Source of the DNA: Baylisascaris procyonis
Taxonomy: Eukaryota; Nematoda; Chromadorea; Rhabditida; Ascarididae
Direction: 5' to 3'
Length of the DNA: 64,000 nt
Assembly (NCBI GenBank): GCA_037389465.1
Contig: JAZARR010000179.1
Span: 2,762,501 to 2,826,500, forward strand
In this document: positions 1-12,388 of the stretch, piece after piece
Layout of the letters: every line of letters starts with the position of its first letter
Position numbering within the stretch: position 1 is the stretch's first letter
Position numbers and translations under genes: made by a program
Notes under the pieces: generated by a model
Databases searched by the model: none
Told to the model about the DNA's origin: nothing
Seen by the model: only the letters and a program-made list of their open reading frames with translations

Positions 1-260
1 GAGATGTAGGTTTGAATAAGATATTACGGTAGATCGTTCGTTGGTGAGAGGAGAATGTGTTCGATGTGTATAAGTAGATAACAATCTGCATCATTTTTTT
101 GTATTATTTGTTTATTGTTTATATGCAATTATTCATATACTTTCAACTTGCTAATTTATGCAAATTTAGTTTACGATTATTTAGTTGCGTTTTTCAACAG
201 TGTTTTGAACACTAATATCATCAAATTTAAATCTTTTGTCTTAAAAAAGGAATATTTTAG

Positions 261-3200
261 TACCTCGAGAGAGTCTTCACGAGACGGTCGTCTTAGATGA
301 TACGACATTTTGTGGCTCCGATGCGGAGGCAGATGTAACCATCATTGAGAGGGTTAACCAATTTTATGTTGATTTTGCTTTAAATTTAGATTATATTTTA
401 GGTTGGCTTCGATTTAGGCTAATAAGACGGCTGAATTTGGAGATATTATATTGAAAACAATATATAATGAATTTTTAGAAACAACATTTAAATCGCCTTC
501 TCAAAAATTAGATTACAGTTAGGCGGGGATAAATGGGAAAATTCCAGTGACCAAATCTTTTACATCGGAGTCGAGTTTATCGATATCCTGTAGTGTTTCG
601 AAAGTTTTAACGCTTGTCATATCCACTATTTATCATTTGAAATTTTAGTAATGGCTTTTATTGGGGGAAATGATTCAACGCAGCAAAGATGGGGGAAAGG
701 GGGTGTGATACGAGGATAGACGTGAATTTAATCACCTACGAGCGAAGGCTATGATATAAATTGAGAGGAAACAATAATAAGGATGCGGAAGGAGGAGATA
801 CACAAAAGGATTTTTAAATCATTTTTCTTTTCTTGTATTAAATTTATTCCTCCCCGTTCGTTCTATATCGGCATTCTAGTCTATTAGTGATCCTTATGTC
901 TTATCCACGCACTTCCTCTTTGATCTGTCTTCCTCATTACATAAGCCACCCGTATCTTTTGTTTCGCAAGATAAAGCTCGAGATGTTTTATTGAATTTTT
1001 CTCATCGCCTCCCCCAATGATGTGATTTTTGATATTGGGATAGGATTATTTTCATTTCTTCCTATCGAATTTCAACGCTTCATCAACCATTGAGTGTTCT
1101 TAGTTACTTTTAAAGTCAACATTCTTTGTAAACAAAGCTGAAACATTTGTATTAGTTTAACGTTAGTTCGTCAGCAGATGTTTTGTTTTTGAAAAATTTA
1201 AAACACCGAAAGAGTGCATCAATCGGTAAATTTTATTTCCCACAACGGAAGAGATGGCATCCTGACGGTCATCGAAGCTTCAATATGCCCTCATTTATAG
1301 TTTTTTGTGTATAATGCGTGGGCGTGGGTCTATGTCTGCAGCATTCATGTGACATAAACCTCTGGATGGGAGAGTTTGATAGATCAATCTTGGTTGACTA
1401 AATGAACTAATTACTTTAATTTATGTAACAAATCCTAGAAGGTTTGTCTAAGGATTGCTCATGCACACGACACTTTACACCTCTGCACATAGTTAAGTTT
1501 GGAATTTTTAAGATTCCTCTTTACAGGTAAACATAGAAGATGAATCGCAGACACCAAACGAATCATCAGCAGTTCGGATTTCGGAAACGATCCCTCAAGA
1601 GAGTGATAAAAAATTCGACGAATTTGGGACCACCAAAGAGGTTTTGGGAGAAAATGCTTCCGCAAGTGTGGACGAGGTGACGACTGTCGACGACAGTTCC
1701 TCGTAAGTGTTTTTATTAATGCTTACAAGTGTGTTATTCAAATGGAAATGTCTTCGATGCTTACAACCGCATAGCGTCCGTATTGTAAAAAGAAAGGTGT
1801 TTAGCATCTACCTCCCCTGTGAAATCAGGAAGGAGCCGGAACCAATGAGGCTTCAGAAGGAAAATAGCAGGAAAAAGCAGGCTTCCAATACAAACCAAAA
1901 GAAGGATACTAGGAGGGAACGGACTTCTGATGCACACCTGGAAGAGTTATCTCATAAAGATGCATGCTTACTGCATAGATAAAAGTTTTCCATTTCATTC
2001 CTTAGAAACTGAATAAAAATACCATTCTAATTCCAGTCTTTACCTTGTGGTTTTGTTTATAGGGATTCTGGTGCAAGCGTTGTGACGTTGGCAGATAGCA
2101 TATCGGAATCTTCACCTCAAGAAGGCATCTCAACGATCACTACGGTGAATGAAGTTGAGGTTAGGTGTTTAGCTAAATAGGACAGTACCGCAAACAATCT
2201 TCGAAATTACGATGCGAAATGGTCGTTTTAATGGTACTTTTCTCTGTGTTTGACTGATTCACTTGTTATTGGTCAAAGGGATGAGATATTAAATGAAAAT
2301 GATAGGCTTACATCGTATACTGTACAACAATACTGTACAACAAATGGAAGAAGAGTGAAAGAAATCAAAAGCGATAGACTGATGAGGAACGAGTGCTGGA
2401 TGAGGCATTTATAATTGAATGATCAGTTGATCAGGGTCCCATCTTTTATGGAAATAATGCTACTTGATAAAGGTGAATTCGCAGTTATATGCCACAAAAG
2501 TGCTAGGAAACTTATGCCAAACAGTCTGAAATATGATTATCAAAGATGTTTTGAACTTTATTATTTCTTTAAGCTATAGTGGGATATGCTAATTGAAAAC
2601 TCTCTAACGAACTCTTCGTTTAGGTGATCACATTGGAAGAGGACAAAGCAGATAGCAGTGCAGCAAGCTGGTCTATACCAGATGAGCAGGTTGGCTGCTA
2701 CATATTCTTAAGCCAGTTTTATTTCCTCCTACCCCCCTATTTCCTTTGAAATCTTAGTCCAAAAAGAAAGAGCGCATTGCGACATCTGTTGATTGATGAT
2801 AGTTAGGGCCTATTGAAATATGGGTTTGAAGAGTACCTCTAATAATTTCCCTCTCCCCACCTATTCTTCCATCCTTATGCTGCTGTTTTTTGAACTATTA
2901 ACAAGAATAGTGCAAGATAGTTGTTCTTATTCTAGAACGCTTTTATTAAGTTAATGTGCACAATGAATTATATTTGTTGGTAGGGGTTAAGGGTTGTGAC
3001 CAAGACGACATCTGCGATATTGGCTTGATGGCTGCAATATTCGAGCTATGCTGCAATTCTATGTACGTTTAATGAAGTCAAGCTGGCCATGCTTCTAGTG
3101 CTATTAACAGTTCATTTCGTTGATGGCACACTAAAGGGAAGAAGTTTGGGGGCGATGGGGGATGGATTAAGGGAATTTATATACATTCCTTCTAGTCAAG

Positions 3201-6200
3201 TGTATGTAACAACTTTGCTACTCAATTTGGAATCTCTTAAGGCAATATATCAAAATCGCAGTTGATGATTTACAGTGAAGAAATGTAATTCAGGATTTGA
3301 CATTACTGGACGAATCTCATTCCACTATTGTAAGCGCAACAGATATCGGACAAAATTCATCAATAATTGATACACCGATCGCTAGCACTTCTAATTCATT
3401 GCAACAGGTTTATTGACTTCTACTTTATGTCATTCCTTTTGTTTTCAGAAGTTTTCATCGCATATTTTAAAGGGTGGAGAGGAGAATAATGAAACAGCTG
3501 CGCAATCCTGACGGTTTGTAAGGTCTTTTATAAGGGGTGCTAAGGGGGTGCTTATATCATTCTTCTCTATAAACGAATGTTTTAGATCCATTGGAAGCAT
3601 CTTTTTTGTTTGTTATTCCTAAACTACATGCTATAAACGTGTTTGATTGGTTTGAATAGACCTGTGAAATGGAGGAATTGAGAGGATTTAAGGAAATTAT
3701 GCCATTGGTTGAGAGTCAAAGCGGAATTCCATCGTTTTATAGTTGTTTTTTTTTTTTTTTTGAGTTCAGTAAATTGGACTTTAAAGGTTGATGCAATTTC
3801 TTTCTCTACTCCATGTTTCACTTTCTACTTTTATCCTTGTATAGGAAATGGCAGGGAATTTTCGTTGGTGTGAGACTTGAATTGTTTGATGCTTCGTTTG
3901 GAAGGACTGCTCTTCCGATTTTTCCGTGATTCGATGGTACCCATTTATTTTCTACTCCATCCATCCTTGATAATTCCTATTCAATTCATCGGGGGAACAT
4001 TTTCCCTCCCCGACGATCTATGTCATTTATGTTGCTAATTATATTTATATATGTGAAATCTGACATTCTTTTTCATAATCTTGCGATTACCATGATATGC
4101 TAGCTTTTATGCCTTCTTGCAAATCTTCCATTCAGTAGGCGGCAAGGTTTGAACCCAACAACAGCAAAATATCGGTGTATTAAACCTGTTTTAGGCTAGC
4201 ACTCCATCGTATTGTCTTCCACGCATCGAAAACAGTGCATTTTTGAAAAAGGGATTTCGACAAAACTTTTGCTGCTATCGCTTTAAAGCTCCAACTTTGA
4301 CACGCTCTGTGCCAACTTTTTCACCTGCTGTCTTTGCTTCTCGAACGTTCCATCATATCGGTGCGTCACTTCTTCTATCTCATTCTGTTGATTTTTCCTG
4401 TGTTTATGTAATTCAATATTTATAAAGTGCAGCGTTCTTCCTCAAAAATTTCGAAAGAAGGGTGTCGTTCTGAGGTTTACTAAGTGATATAATTAGAGAC
4501 CATCTAGAATACTGATCAATGGAACATACGAAGGTGGATGTGTCTATATGTGGGCTCATGTCCGTTCCTTACCTTCCACGCAATTGAGAATTGCTTATAA
4601 TTTCCCAGTCTTTAAAGCAGTTTATGCGTGATAATGCGTACACTTTTATTACTTTGATTGTTTTCAGACGCGTCGATGGGTTTCATAGATTTGTTAACTG
4701 AGGGCACTGCTAATCTGTGCAGAACTATACTGAGACGATGGGTCGTTGCTCAGGTAAGCATATACAGTTTTTTTTTTTACTCAGGCAGTTTTGATGACGA
4801 TTATTCTTGCATTTTTGAACGATTAGCAAAGCGTTTAAATTCTTGCAAACTTGAGCTGAGTTTATAGATAAGGTTGCTTTACGGTGATTGCTGCAAAAAT
4901 ATATTGTCTTACATCGCCAATCTAATCCCTATTCTATCTCATTGATTTAATATGACGACCACCTTCATCATGCCCTCGCTGAATCCTTGTAAGATCTTTA
5001 TAAATGTTTCGATGGTAGTTTGCGAAGAAATAAATCATAGCATTCAAATGGTTTCGATTTATTTTGCTGTTTTGGATTTAATAAATAAACTTTTTTTTTT
5101 TTTTTTGCAGACCTTTGTATCAAAAGGAGCACGAATTCGAATATGTAGCTATAATGTTCTATGTCAAAATACGATACCGAAAACTCAATATCTCTACAAA
5201 CATTTGGCGTTTGTTTTATATCGTTTAATCAATGCTTGATTGCTGTTTTTTTGTGTGTGTGTGTGTGAGGAATGTCATTTTATTGTTGGCAGCACCGCAT
5301 TATCCACTGTGAAGGGGAGGGGGCAGGAATGTTGACCAGAAATTGTTGTGCTGAGGAGGGCTATCTAACGGGGGGAGTTTTGGGAAAAAGCTTTTCAGAT
5401 GAGCAGGAACATCTGTTTTCTAGAGGGTATAAACTTTCACTAACGGACTTTGATTGAGGCATTTTATTTGATCATTAAAGAGCTCGTTATCAATTAATTT
5501 AAGTGATATCATATCCACTCACTACTGGATATGGGCCTTCTGATTTCGCAACCTCTTTGAGTATACTAGTGGTTGGCTGTTCTCTTATTAGTGCTCTCTG
5601 TTCGTTTTTTTAACGTGGGATGAGGGATGAGGGGAAAGTGATGAAAAAGGATGATCAAAGCTGAAGAAAGATGTGTATTTGTGGAATTATTCCAGCATGT
5701 AAAAATGCACCATTATGCTCTTTATTCGTGAGCTAACCTTACCGTTGTTATATGCGATATTTCTGTGAACATTTTTCTTGAATATATGACTATAGTTATG
5801 AATAAAGTAACTGTGTTAATTTCATCGGAAAGTTGGAGTCTTTCGAGTTTTTCATGCAATCGCGCAATATGTGGTATTCATTAATATCCCTTTCCGGTGG
5901 GTCATATATTATAATAACTTAAACTGGAATAATAAACAGATCTTGCTAGGATGGACGATAGAGAGGGAACGCTTGAGGAAAAGGGATGTGATGGACGATT
6001 GAAGACTACGGCGGTTATTGATCTGTTTGTTTGACTATAAAGAAGAAAGAATTTATTGCTTTCCTTTTTTTATTCAACCTTTGCATGTTCTACCTGCTTT
6101 CAGGAAGTATTAATTGTTAATCTAAGCATAAAGAATAAGTAGAAAAGCTTTCCTTTATGACAGCAGTTTTTTTTTTTCGCAGACGCCTTTATTGAGAGGT

Positions 6201-9200
6201 TTGTAATCCTGCGTTTCTGAGGGATGAAATTGCTTCCTGATATCTTCAAATTATTTTCAGAAGTATGGATCGTTCATATCAACTGCATTGGGAATATAGA
6301 TCAAATTTATTGGCACGAGAACTTCTTATGATCTCAGCTGATATATTTTGCCTACAAGAAGTTCAAGAAGAACATTTTTATAATTTCTATGTACCTGTTC
6401 TTTCGAGAGGTATGTCTTCTGAGCAAAAGAAAATAGTAAAGTGGCATAGATTTATTGTTAGTGCGCTTAATCATCTTCCTCGGCTTATTTGTCTCGAATA
6501 ATTATCTCAACGCTGATTTTTGTTTCGATGAGCTATTTGTTTGTTGTCTTTATTTTATTTCTCGTTGAAATTTATTTTTCTTTTTAGCTTTTTTCGCTGA
6601 TAAAATCCATGTTTGGGCCATATGTGGGAGTTTTTTTTTTTTTTTTTTTTTTTTGCGAATGAGTTCCTTGTAGGAGAGCAATTTCACTGGAAGAGAGTTC
6701 GATATGAACTCATCTGATATATTTTCAAAGGGTACTGGGAAATGAAGTGGGATGTGAAGTGATGGTTTTCATCCGGATGGAGATCTGTTTGAGAAGTGAT
6801 TTTAGTACGATAAAGAAAGGGGGGGGGGGCATTTCATCACTTATCTACCAAACATTTCGATTGCATTAATGCAACTATTTGGGTGTTTGCTTATATCGTT
6901 TCCAGAGCAGAGAGCAATGTGTCAATAAATAAATCTATGTGTTGTTGTCGGGCAAATCGTTTTGTGAATTTATTCAAGTTTACGTTGTATGATGCATTCA
7001 TGTCAAGGGGAATGGAACTTTCCATTAAAATTTTTTTATCATTTTTGTGGATATTGATACTACTATGAATGCAGATATGACGCGTGTTTTCGTGATACTC
7101 CAATCTTGGATATCTTAGCGAGTTCGAATTTATTCGTTAAAGTATGAGGAGCTTCATTTAGTTCTAATATGGATGAGGGTCATTTAACGAAATAATGAAA
7201 TGGTGAGAATATTGTGCTGATCAATAGGCATATATTATGAAGCTCATAAGGGCATATTTTCTGCAATATTTATCTTCTTCATTAACGATTTGTTTTCAGC
7301 TGGTTATAAAGGCGAATTTAAAAAGCGCACACGTGAAATGGTCGATGGTTGTGCCATTTTTTATAGGTTCCCTCTGGAACTGCTCACGTATCAGCCGATC
7401 GAATATTTCATTGGCGTAAATACGGTTCTAGATAGAGATAATATTGGTATGTCGACCGTATATTTGAAATTATTTACTAAACCTTTTATATTAATGATTA
7501 AAGTCTTTTTTTAGATTAAGTGTATTATTTTTGGTTCATATTCGTTTGTCATCATACCCTCCCCCCCCCCCCGTCCATCTATCGCAGCAGTAGGTTTCCA
7601 TTTAATTGGTCCCTGGTGAAATTTTTTATTTTTTGTGTTATTAGTGAGTTTTCTAGTTCATCTTATGTGTTTTCCAACTTCAAAGATAATCATCGTTTTT
7701 TTTTTTTTGCGATTAGATTTTTGTGCAAACGAAGGGCGAATAAGAAATCAAAGATCATTTTCTCCACAATGGCAATTCAATATATTTTGTTTCTGCTAGT
7801 GGTATTGATGACAATCAGATTTCAGAAAATTATAGACGGAAGTAAAGAAATGATATGTTGGTCGCAATCACCAGAATGAGCATGATTATTGAATCGTTTT
7901 TGATTTCATTTATATTTGCCGTACAGCAAATGTTTCATGCTCTGCAATGAGCAGTGATAAGATGTTGTTGCTCTTGGCGAGGATAAAATTTAAAGGTTTT
8001 CGACTACTCTCGTAGAAGTTCTTCTTGTCATTGAGTATCTCCTTTTTAAACATACCTGCAAGGTAGTTCGTAGCTACAGTTATGCTCCTTGGCATTCCTC
8101 ATTGTAGAAAAAAATCTAAGGGAAGAAGAATGTTGAGGGGGATGAAGGATTATAACTTTAAAAAAAATGAAGATCTTATGTCATGGTCGATAAAAAGTCT
8201 GTGTCAAATGCTTTCAGTGCTGTCTGATATCCATTGTAATGATGTATTAGTAGTTGATTTTGTTGCTGTTCTATTCATATGATATGACAAGGAAGATTAC
8301 TCTAACATGCTTTTCTTCCTCGCCCTCTTTTTTTGGTAGATGAGGGTGCAGAAAGTCGTCTACTTTACCCATGTCTACTTTGGTAAGCTGTTTTTATATA
8401 GGTTGTTGACGCTTCATTTGCCTTATTACAGGACAATTGGCTCGCTTTAAAGAGACGCTTAGTGGAAAGGAGATTTGCGTAGCTAATACTCATCTTTTAT
8501 TCAACAAACAACGAGGTGACGTGAAATTGGCGCAACTGGCTGTTCTATTAGCCAACTTGGACAAGGTTCTGTTCATTTATTATTTATCGTATGATTTGTG
8601 CTTTATGACTCACTCATATATGAACAACTGGGAGGAGAGAGAGGGAGTAGGGATTGAGAATTAGAACCTTCTCTTCCTTTATAAGTCTTGATTATCAGAG
8701 AGGCAAACGGAGGGAATCTTACGCCGTAAAGTCCCAAGATATGACAATATAAGACCTAAGAAAAAGAAAACTCGACAAATATTAGCGCTATAAATTGGTG
8801 AGTGAGTTAGACATTTGCGCCATCGTTGAGGGCCTTATCGTACGTTTAATTGTCGCGAACTGTGGAAAGCGCGCATATGCCCATCTCGTCACTGCAGATG
8901 CCCTCATCAATAATTAGTCAGACTTAAACTTCCTTTTGCAAATTTTAAGCGAATCGATTTTTAAAAAGTAATTTAATCATTTCTTTATCTCATAAATGTT
9001 GATAATAATAATCGTAAGAGTAATAACTGTTAGCATTATCGTTATCATTATTGCCATTATCTTATTGATTTTAGGAATGCGGTCCGGAGTCGGCTCGTAA
9101 GTGTCCCTATGTGATATGTGGTGATTTTAATATGCAACCATACTGTCTTATTTATGACTTCTTGATAAATGGACACTTATCGTTCAATAATCTTCGAAGA

Positions 9201-12200
9201 GCAGATTTATCGGGTCAAGGTAGCCAGGGTGGTCCAATAGTGCAAGCAAACTTTATGCCACCACAAACCAACATAAACAGGAACTGTCGTTTCGAAGTGC
9301 AGAAAAGTTTGTTTCTCTTTTTCTTGCTCATATGGATTTGTTTTGCATGATTTGGTTGTGCGTATTTCGAGGTACATCCGTCGAGCTTCCCATCCTTGTA
9401 GCATCCAAGGATGTGGGTGGGAGGCAAAGATGTCAACTTAGAGAGGCGAGTTTATTCGTCATAATCTAAAGAAGAGTAGCTTTAAGGGATCTTCTTACCT
9501 GACCTGTTCTATCCCTTATCGTTACCCAAATAGCTTCACATTGCATATTTATTCGAGTTTGATACGGGGGTCTGGTATTGTCAGATACTGAGTGTAGCCT
9601 GTTCTATAGTTATATAGAACTCCGAACCATAGACGGAGCTTATCCGCTCACGGCTCTCATTTCGCAATTCGAAGTTTGACAAGAAAAAAAGGAAATTGAC
9701 GAATAACGAAAATTTTTTTGTCGGACAATTTCGTGGCCTCGCAATCATCACCGAGGTCATAACTAACTTCGAATGTTGAGAGGGAGTAAGCTGACCCATA
9801 TCTAAGCTACTGATGGAAGTATAGGAGGTAGGGAAATAGTTTGGCCATAGAAATAGATTTATGCGGACCTGCAGCTTTCACTCGCAAGAGTATTACTTGT
9901 TAGTCTGTCATGGAGTTCGGCTGATCTTACAATGTTTTGATATTCAACGGCGATTCCTCCACTTCTAGAAATCAACAAATATTGCAGCCCCTTCATTTCG
10001 AATAAAAACTCTATGATGCCCAAGCGTTACCAAGTTATTGCGGTAACTTTGTGAGTTACTGTTTTTAAGGAAGGTTGCTGTTGTTCTGATTGGTCATTCT
10101 ATATTGGGATAGTTATATTTGCGTTTCAGATGGCCTTATAGAAAGGTCGGAGCTTAATCGATGGACTCATCCTCTAAAATTTGCAAGTGCTTATACACAT
10201 AAGAGCCTTGATCATTGGGTAAGTGGTCACTTATCTAGTCTTATTTATGAAGGCTATTCCAAATAATGATGAGAGGAAATTATTGGAGAAACCACAGTCG
10301 CAGACGTTGTGTATCAGCAGCAAGGATATAATAAGGTGTTACAAAGTCGTTGTAGAATTTAATCACCGCTGTGCAATATGCTTTGCAAATTAAAAGCTTT
10401 TGTGGGGAATTAGGGAACATCTTGACCATCTTCTATATTTATAATTATGAACACGGCACTTATAGCACACATAGATGTTTTCATACTTCTAAACACTTCT
10501 TTGAACGGTGAGGTATTTCGCTTGATAACCAAAAAGTTCGCTGCAACTTACGACAATATCTGACGTATGTTATACTGCATGACTATTAATTCTTAAAATT
10601 TGGATTTAGGTTGTTATCCCCCATCGGGTGGATCCCCATAGGGAGCATTGCAAGATCCTTTGAAATACTCAGCAATGCAGAAATCGTATTCTAAGCATTG
10701 AGTTTTTCGGCCCGAGCTTAATGATGATTTGATGGCCAATATGTTCCATTTGTGAAATAATTTCACTCGGAAGTATGGTGAAGAGACAGACAGACAGATG
10801 ATGGCATCGCATTTACATGTGCAGATTATCCTTTGCCTGCACGGTCTTTAAGTTTCTCCTCTGCCAAGTCTGTACTGCACAATCCATCACCTATACAAGG
10901 TGCAATATTTACCTGCATAACATATTCCTTTCTGGAGAAGGGTGGTGAAGAAATGAGAATCCGTGTACGTGCTTAGATCGAGATGACTGCCTAGTTTTAT
11001 ATTGCATATACGAAGCGCAAATATCAATTCGTATTTGATCGAGGATTTGCATTCTCGTTAAAAGATTAAGCCCATATTTGGGGTTGCAATAATTGAGGGG
11101 AAAAGAAGAAAAACGGGGAGCCTTATGTTCGACTAAAAATTATTTTATTGGTATTTCCCTTAAATTTTTAATTAAAAAATTCAACGAGGATTTTCATAAA
11201 TTTCATCGTTGAGAATAATTTAAAACGATTCACATTCCTTGTACCACATTACCCCCAAATATTCTACGAGTCCTATTCTTTTATCATTATTGTTAGCTTA
11301 TCTTAATTATTCGTTTAAGCCTGAAGTGTCAACATTTCATTGCAATGGAGCCGCAAATCCTGATTTTCTCTTTTATTCGATTAATTCGAAAACTACAGAG
11401 GTTTGTCGCATTTTGATTCTCTCTTAAAAATATTTTCATCATTCATTAAAGGCGTTCATTGCTGGCGTATTGATGCTTAGCTTTACAATTCAATTTTCCA
11501 AAATATTTTCTTTTAGTATTTGACTCGCTATGTTGATCTTGACTGGGAATTAAATTTCTAAAATTTAAATGTTTTTTTTTTTTGAAGAAATTCATATTCT
11601 TCCGGATAGGAAATAGCCAAAAAAAAAAAGTAGTAAAATATTATCGTCATTTTGCATCGCTTTAATTGACGCATTTTTTTCAACGAACATTTTTCATATC
11701 TTTCAAAGTTTTATACAGATAATTTCCTCATAAATCTATTTTTTGTGATTGTGCATCAGAGTATACTTCATTATCTGTTTTTGAATGAGAAGGTTAATTG
11801 AAGAGGCTTAATGGAATCGGAATCGATAGATTCATTGATATAACGATCTTCCTTTCAGCGAATTCCCACAAAATTTTCTCACATCCTCCTATCACCGCCT
11901 TTCTATCCAATTTATGAACTAAGTTATGTGTTATTGTTGCGCACTATAGCTTTTAATATTGATAAGCGAAATCAGATAGGAAGGTCAAATAAGTGGGAAG
12001 TTTTCATAAGATGCCTTCTGTTATCGTACTGATATTTGATTTGCTTCAGTATTCAACGGAGTGTTGCAGATATCAGAGGGTGATGCTAGTGGACCGACGA
12101 ATATGCAAGAGGGTCCATTGAAACTAGTCAAGCATCTTGCGTTACCAAGTGAACTTGCGCTTCGAACAACTCTTGGTCCATGGCCGAATGCAGTGACGCC

Positions 12201-12243
12201 ATCTGACCATATTCCTCTTATCGCTGATTTTATACTCCAATAA
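261..12243 (+). CDS. angel: Angel/CCR4-family EEP-domain protein, 15 exons, 5' end incomplete
   Basis: Exons, with reading phase matching at every join: 261-352, 1527-1702, 2063-2159, 2624-2689, 3294-3407, 4195-4360, 4668-4753, 5111-5208, 6261-6409, 7300-7446, 8432-8565, 9075-9306, 10130-10218, 11320-11400, 12070-12243 (stop TAA); about 633 codons. Seen: the EEP landmarks occur in order, SYNVLCQ (exon 8), DIFCLQEVQ with the metal-binding Glu (exon 9), DRDNIG (10), VANTHLLFNKQRGDVKLAQLA (11, partial motif quoted), CGDFN with catalytic Asp/Asn (12), NPDFLFYS matching the family VDYIFY (14) and PSDHIPL with the catalytic Asp-His pair (15). Known family: Angel proteins belong to the CCR4/nocturnin nucleases; human ANGEL2 removes 2',3'-cyclic phosphate from RNA. 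The first six exons encode an acidic Ser/Thr-rich, probably disordered N-terminus. The first visible exon enters in phase 1, so at least one 5' exon is missing; a mini-exon 55-67 (ATG, donor gtataa) would fit but is speculative. The enzyme class is near certain; the exact activity is not. Confidence 0.93.
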
Positions 12244-12382
12244 GCTATCGTTTGTTAGTGTTTGATATTCTTCGATACGAAACGATTACCTCATTATTGT
12301 GGTACGTGACAGCTATTGTGACAGCTGTAATATCAGTTGACCACATCTTCTATATGGAGATTAGCATTTGGAATTGCAGCTG

Positions 12383-12388
12383 AATAAA
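12383..12388 (+). terminator. AATAAA polyadenylation signal of the Angel gene
   Basis: A canonical AATAAA hexamer sits about 140 bases after the Angel stop codon, and a T-rich stretch follows at about 12436-12457. It is the nearest canonical signal downstream of the stop. Confidence 0.6.

Noticed and set aside
7520..7879. 119-codon ORF in an Angel intron
   Set aside because: It crosses a poly-C and T-rich tract, is Phe-rich by composition, and lies between two well-supported Angel exons in a different frame.
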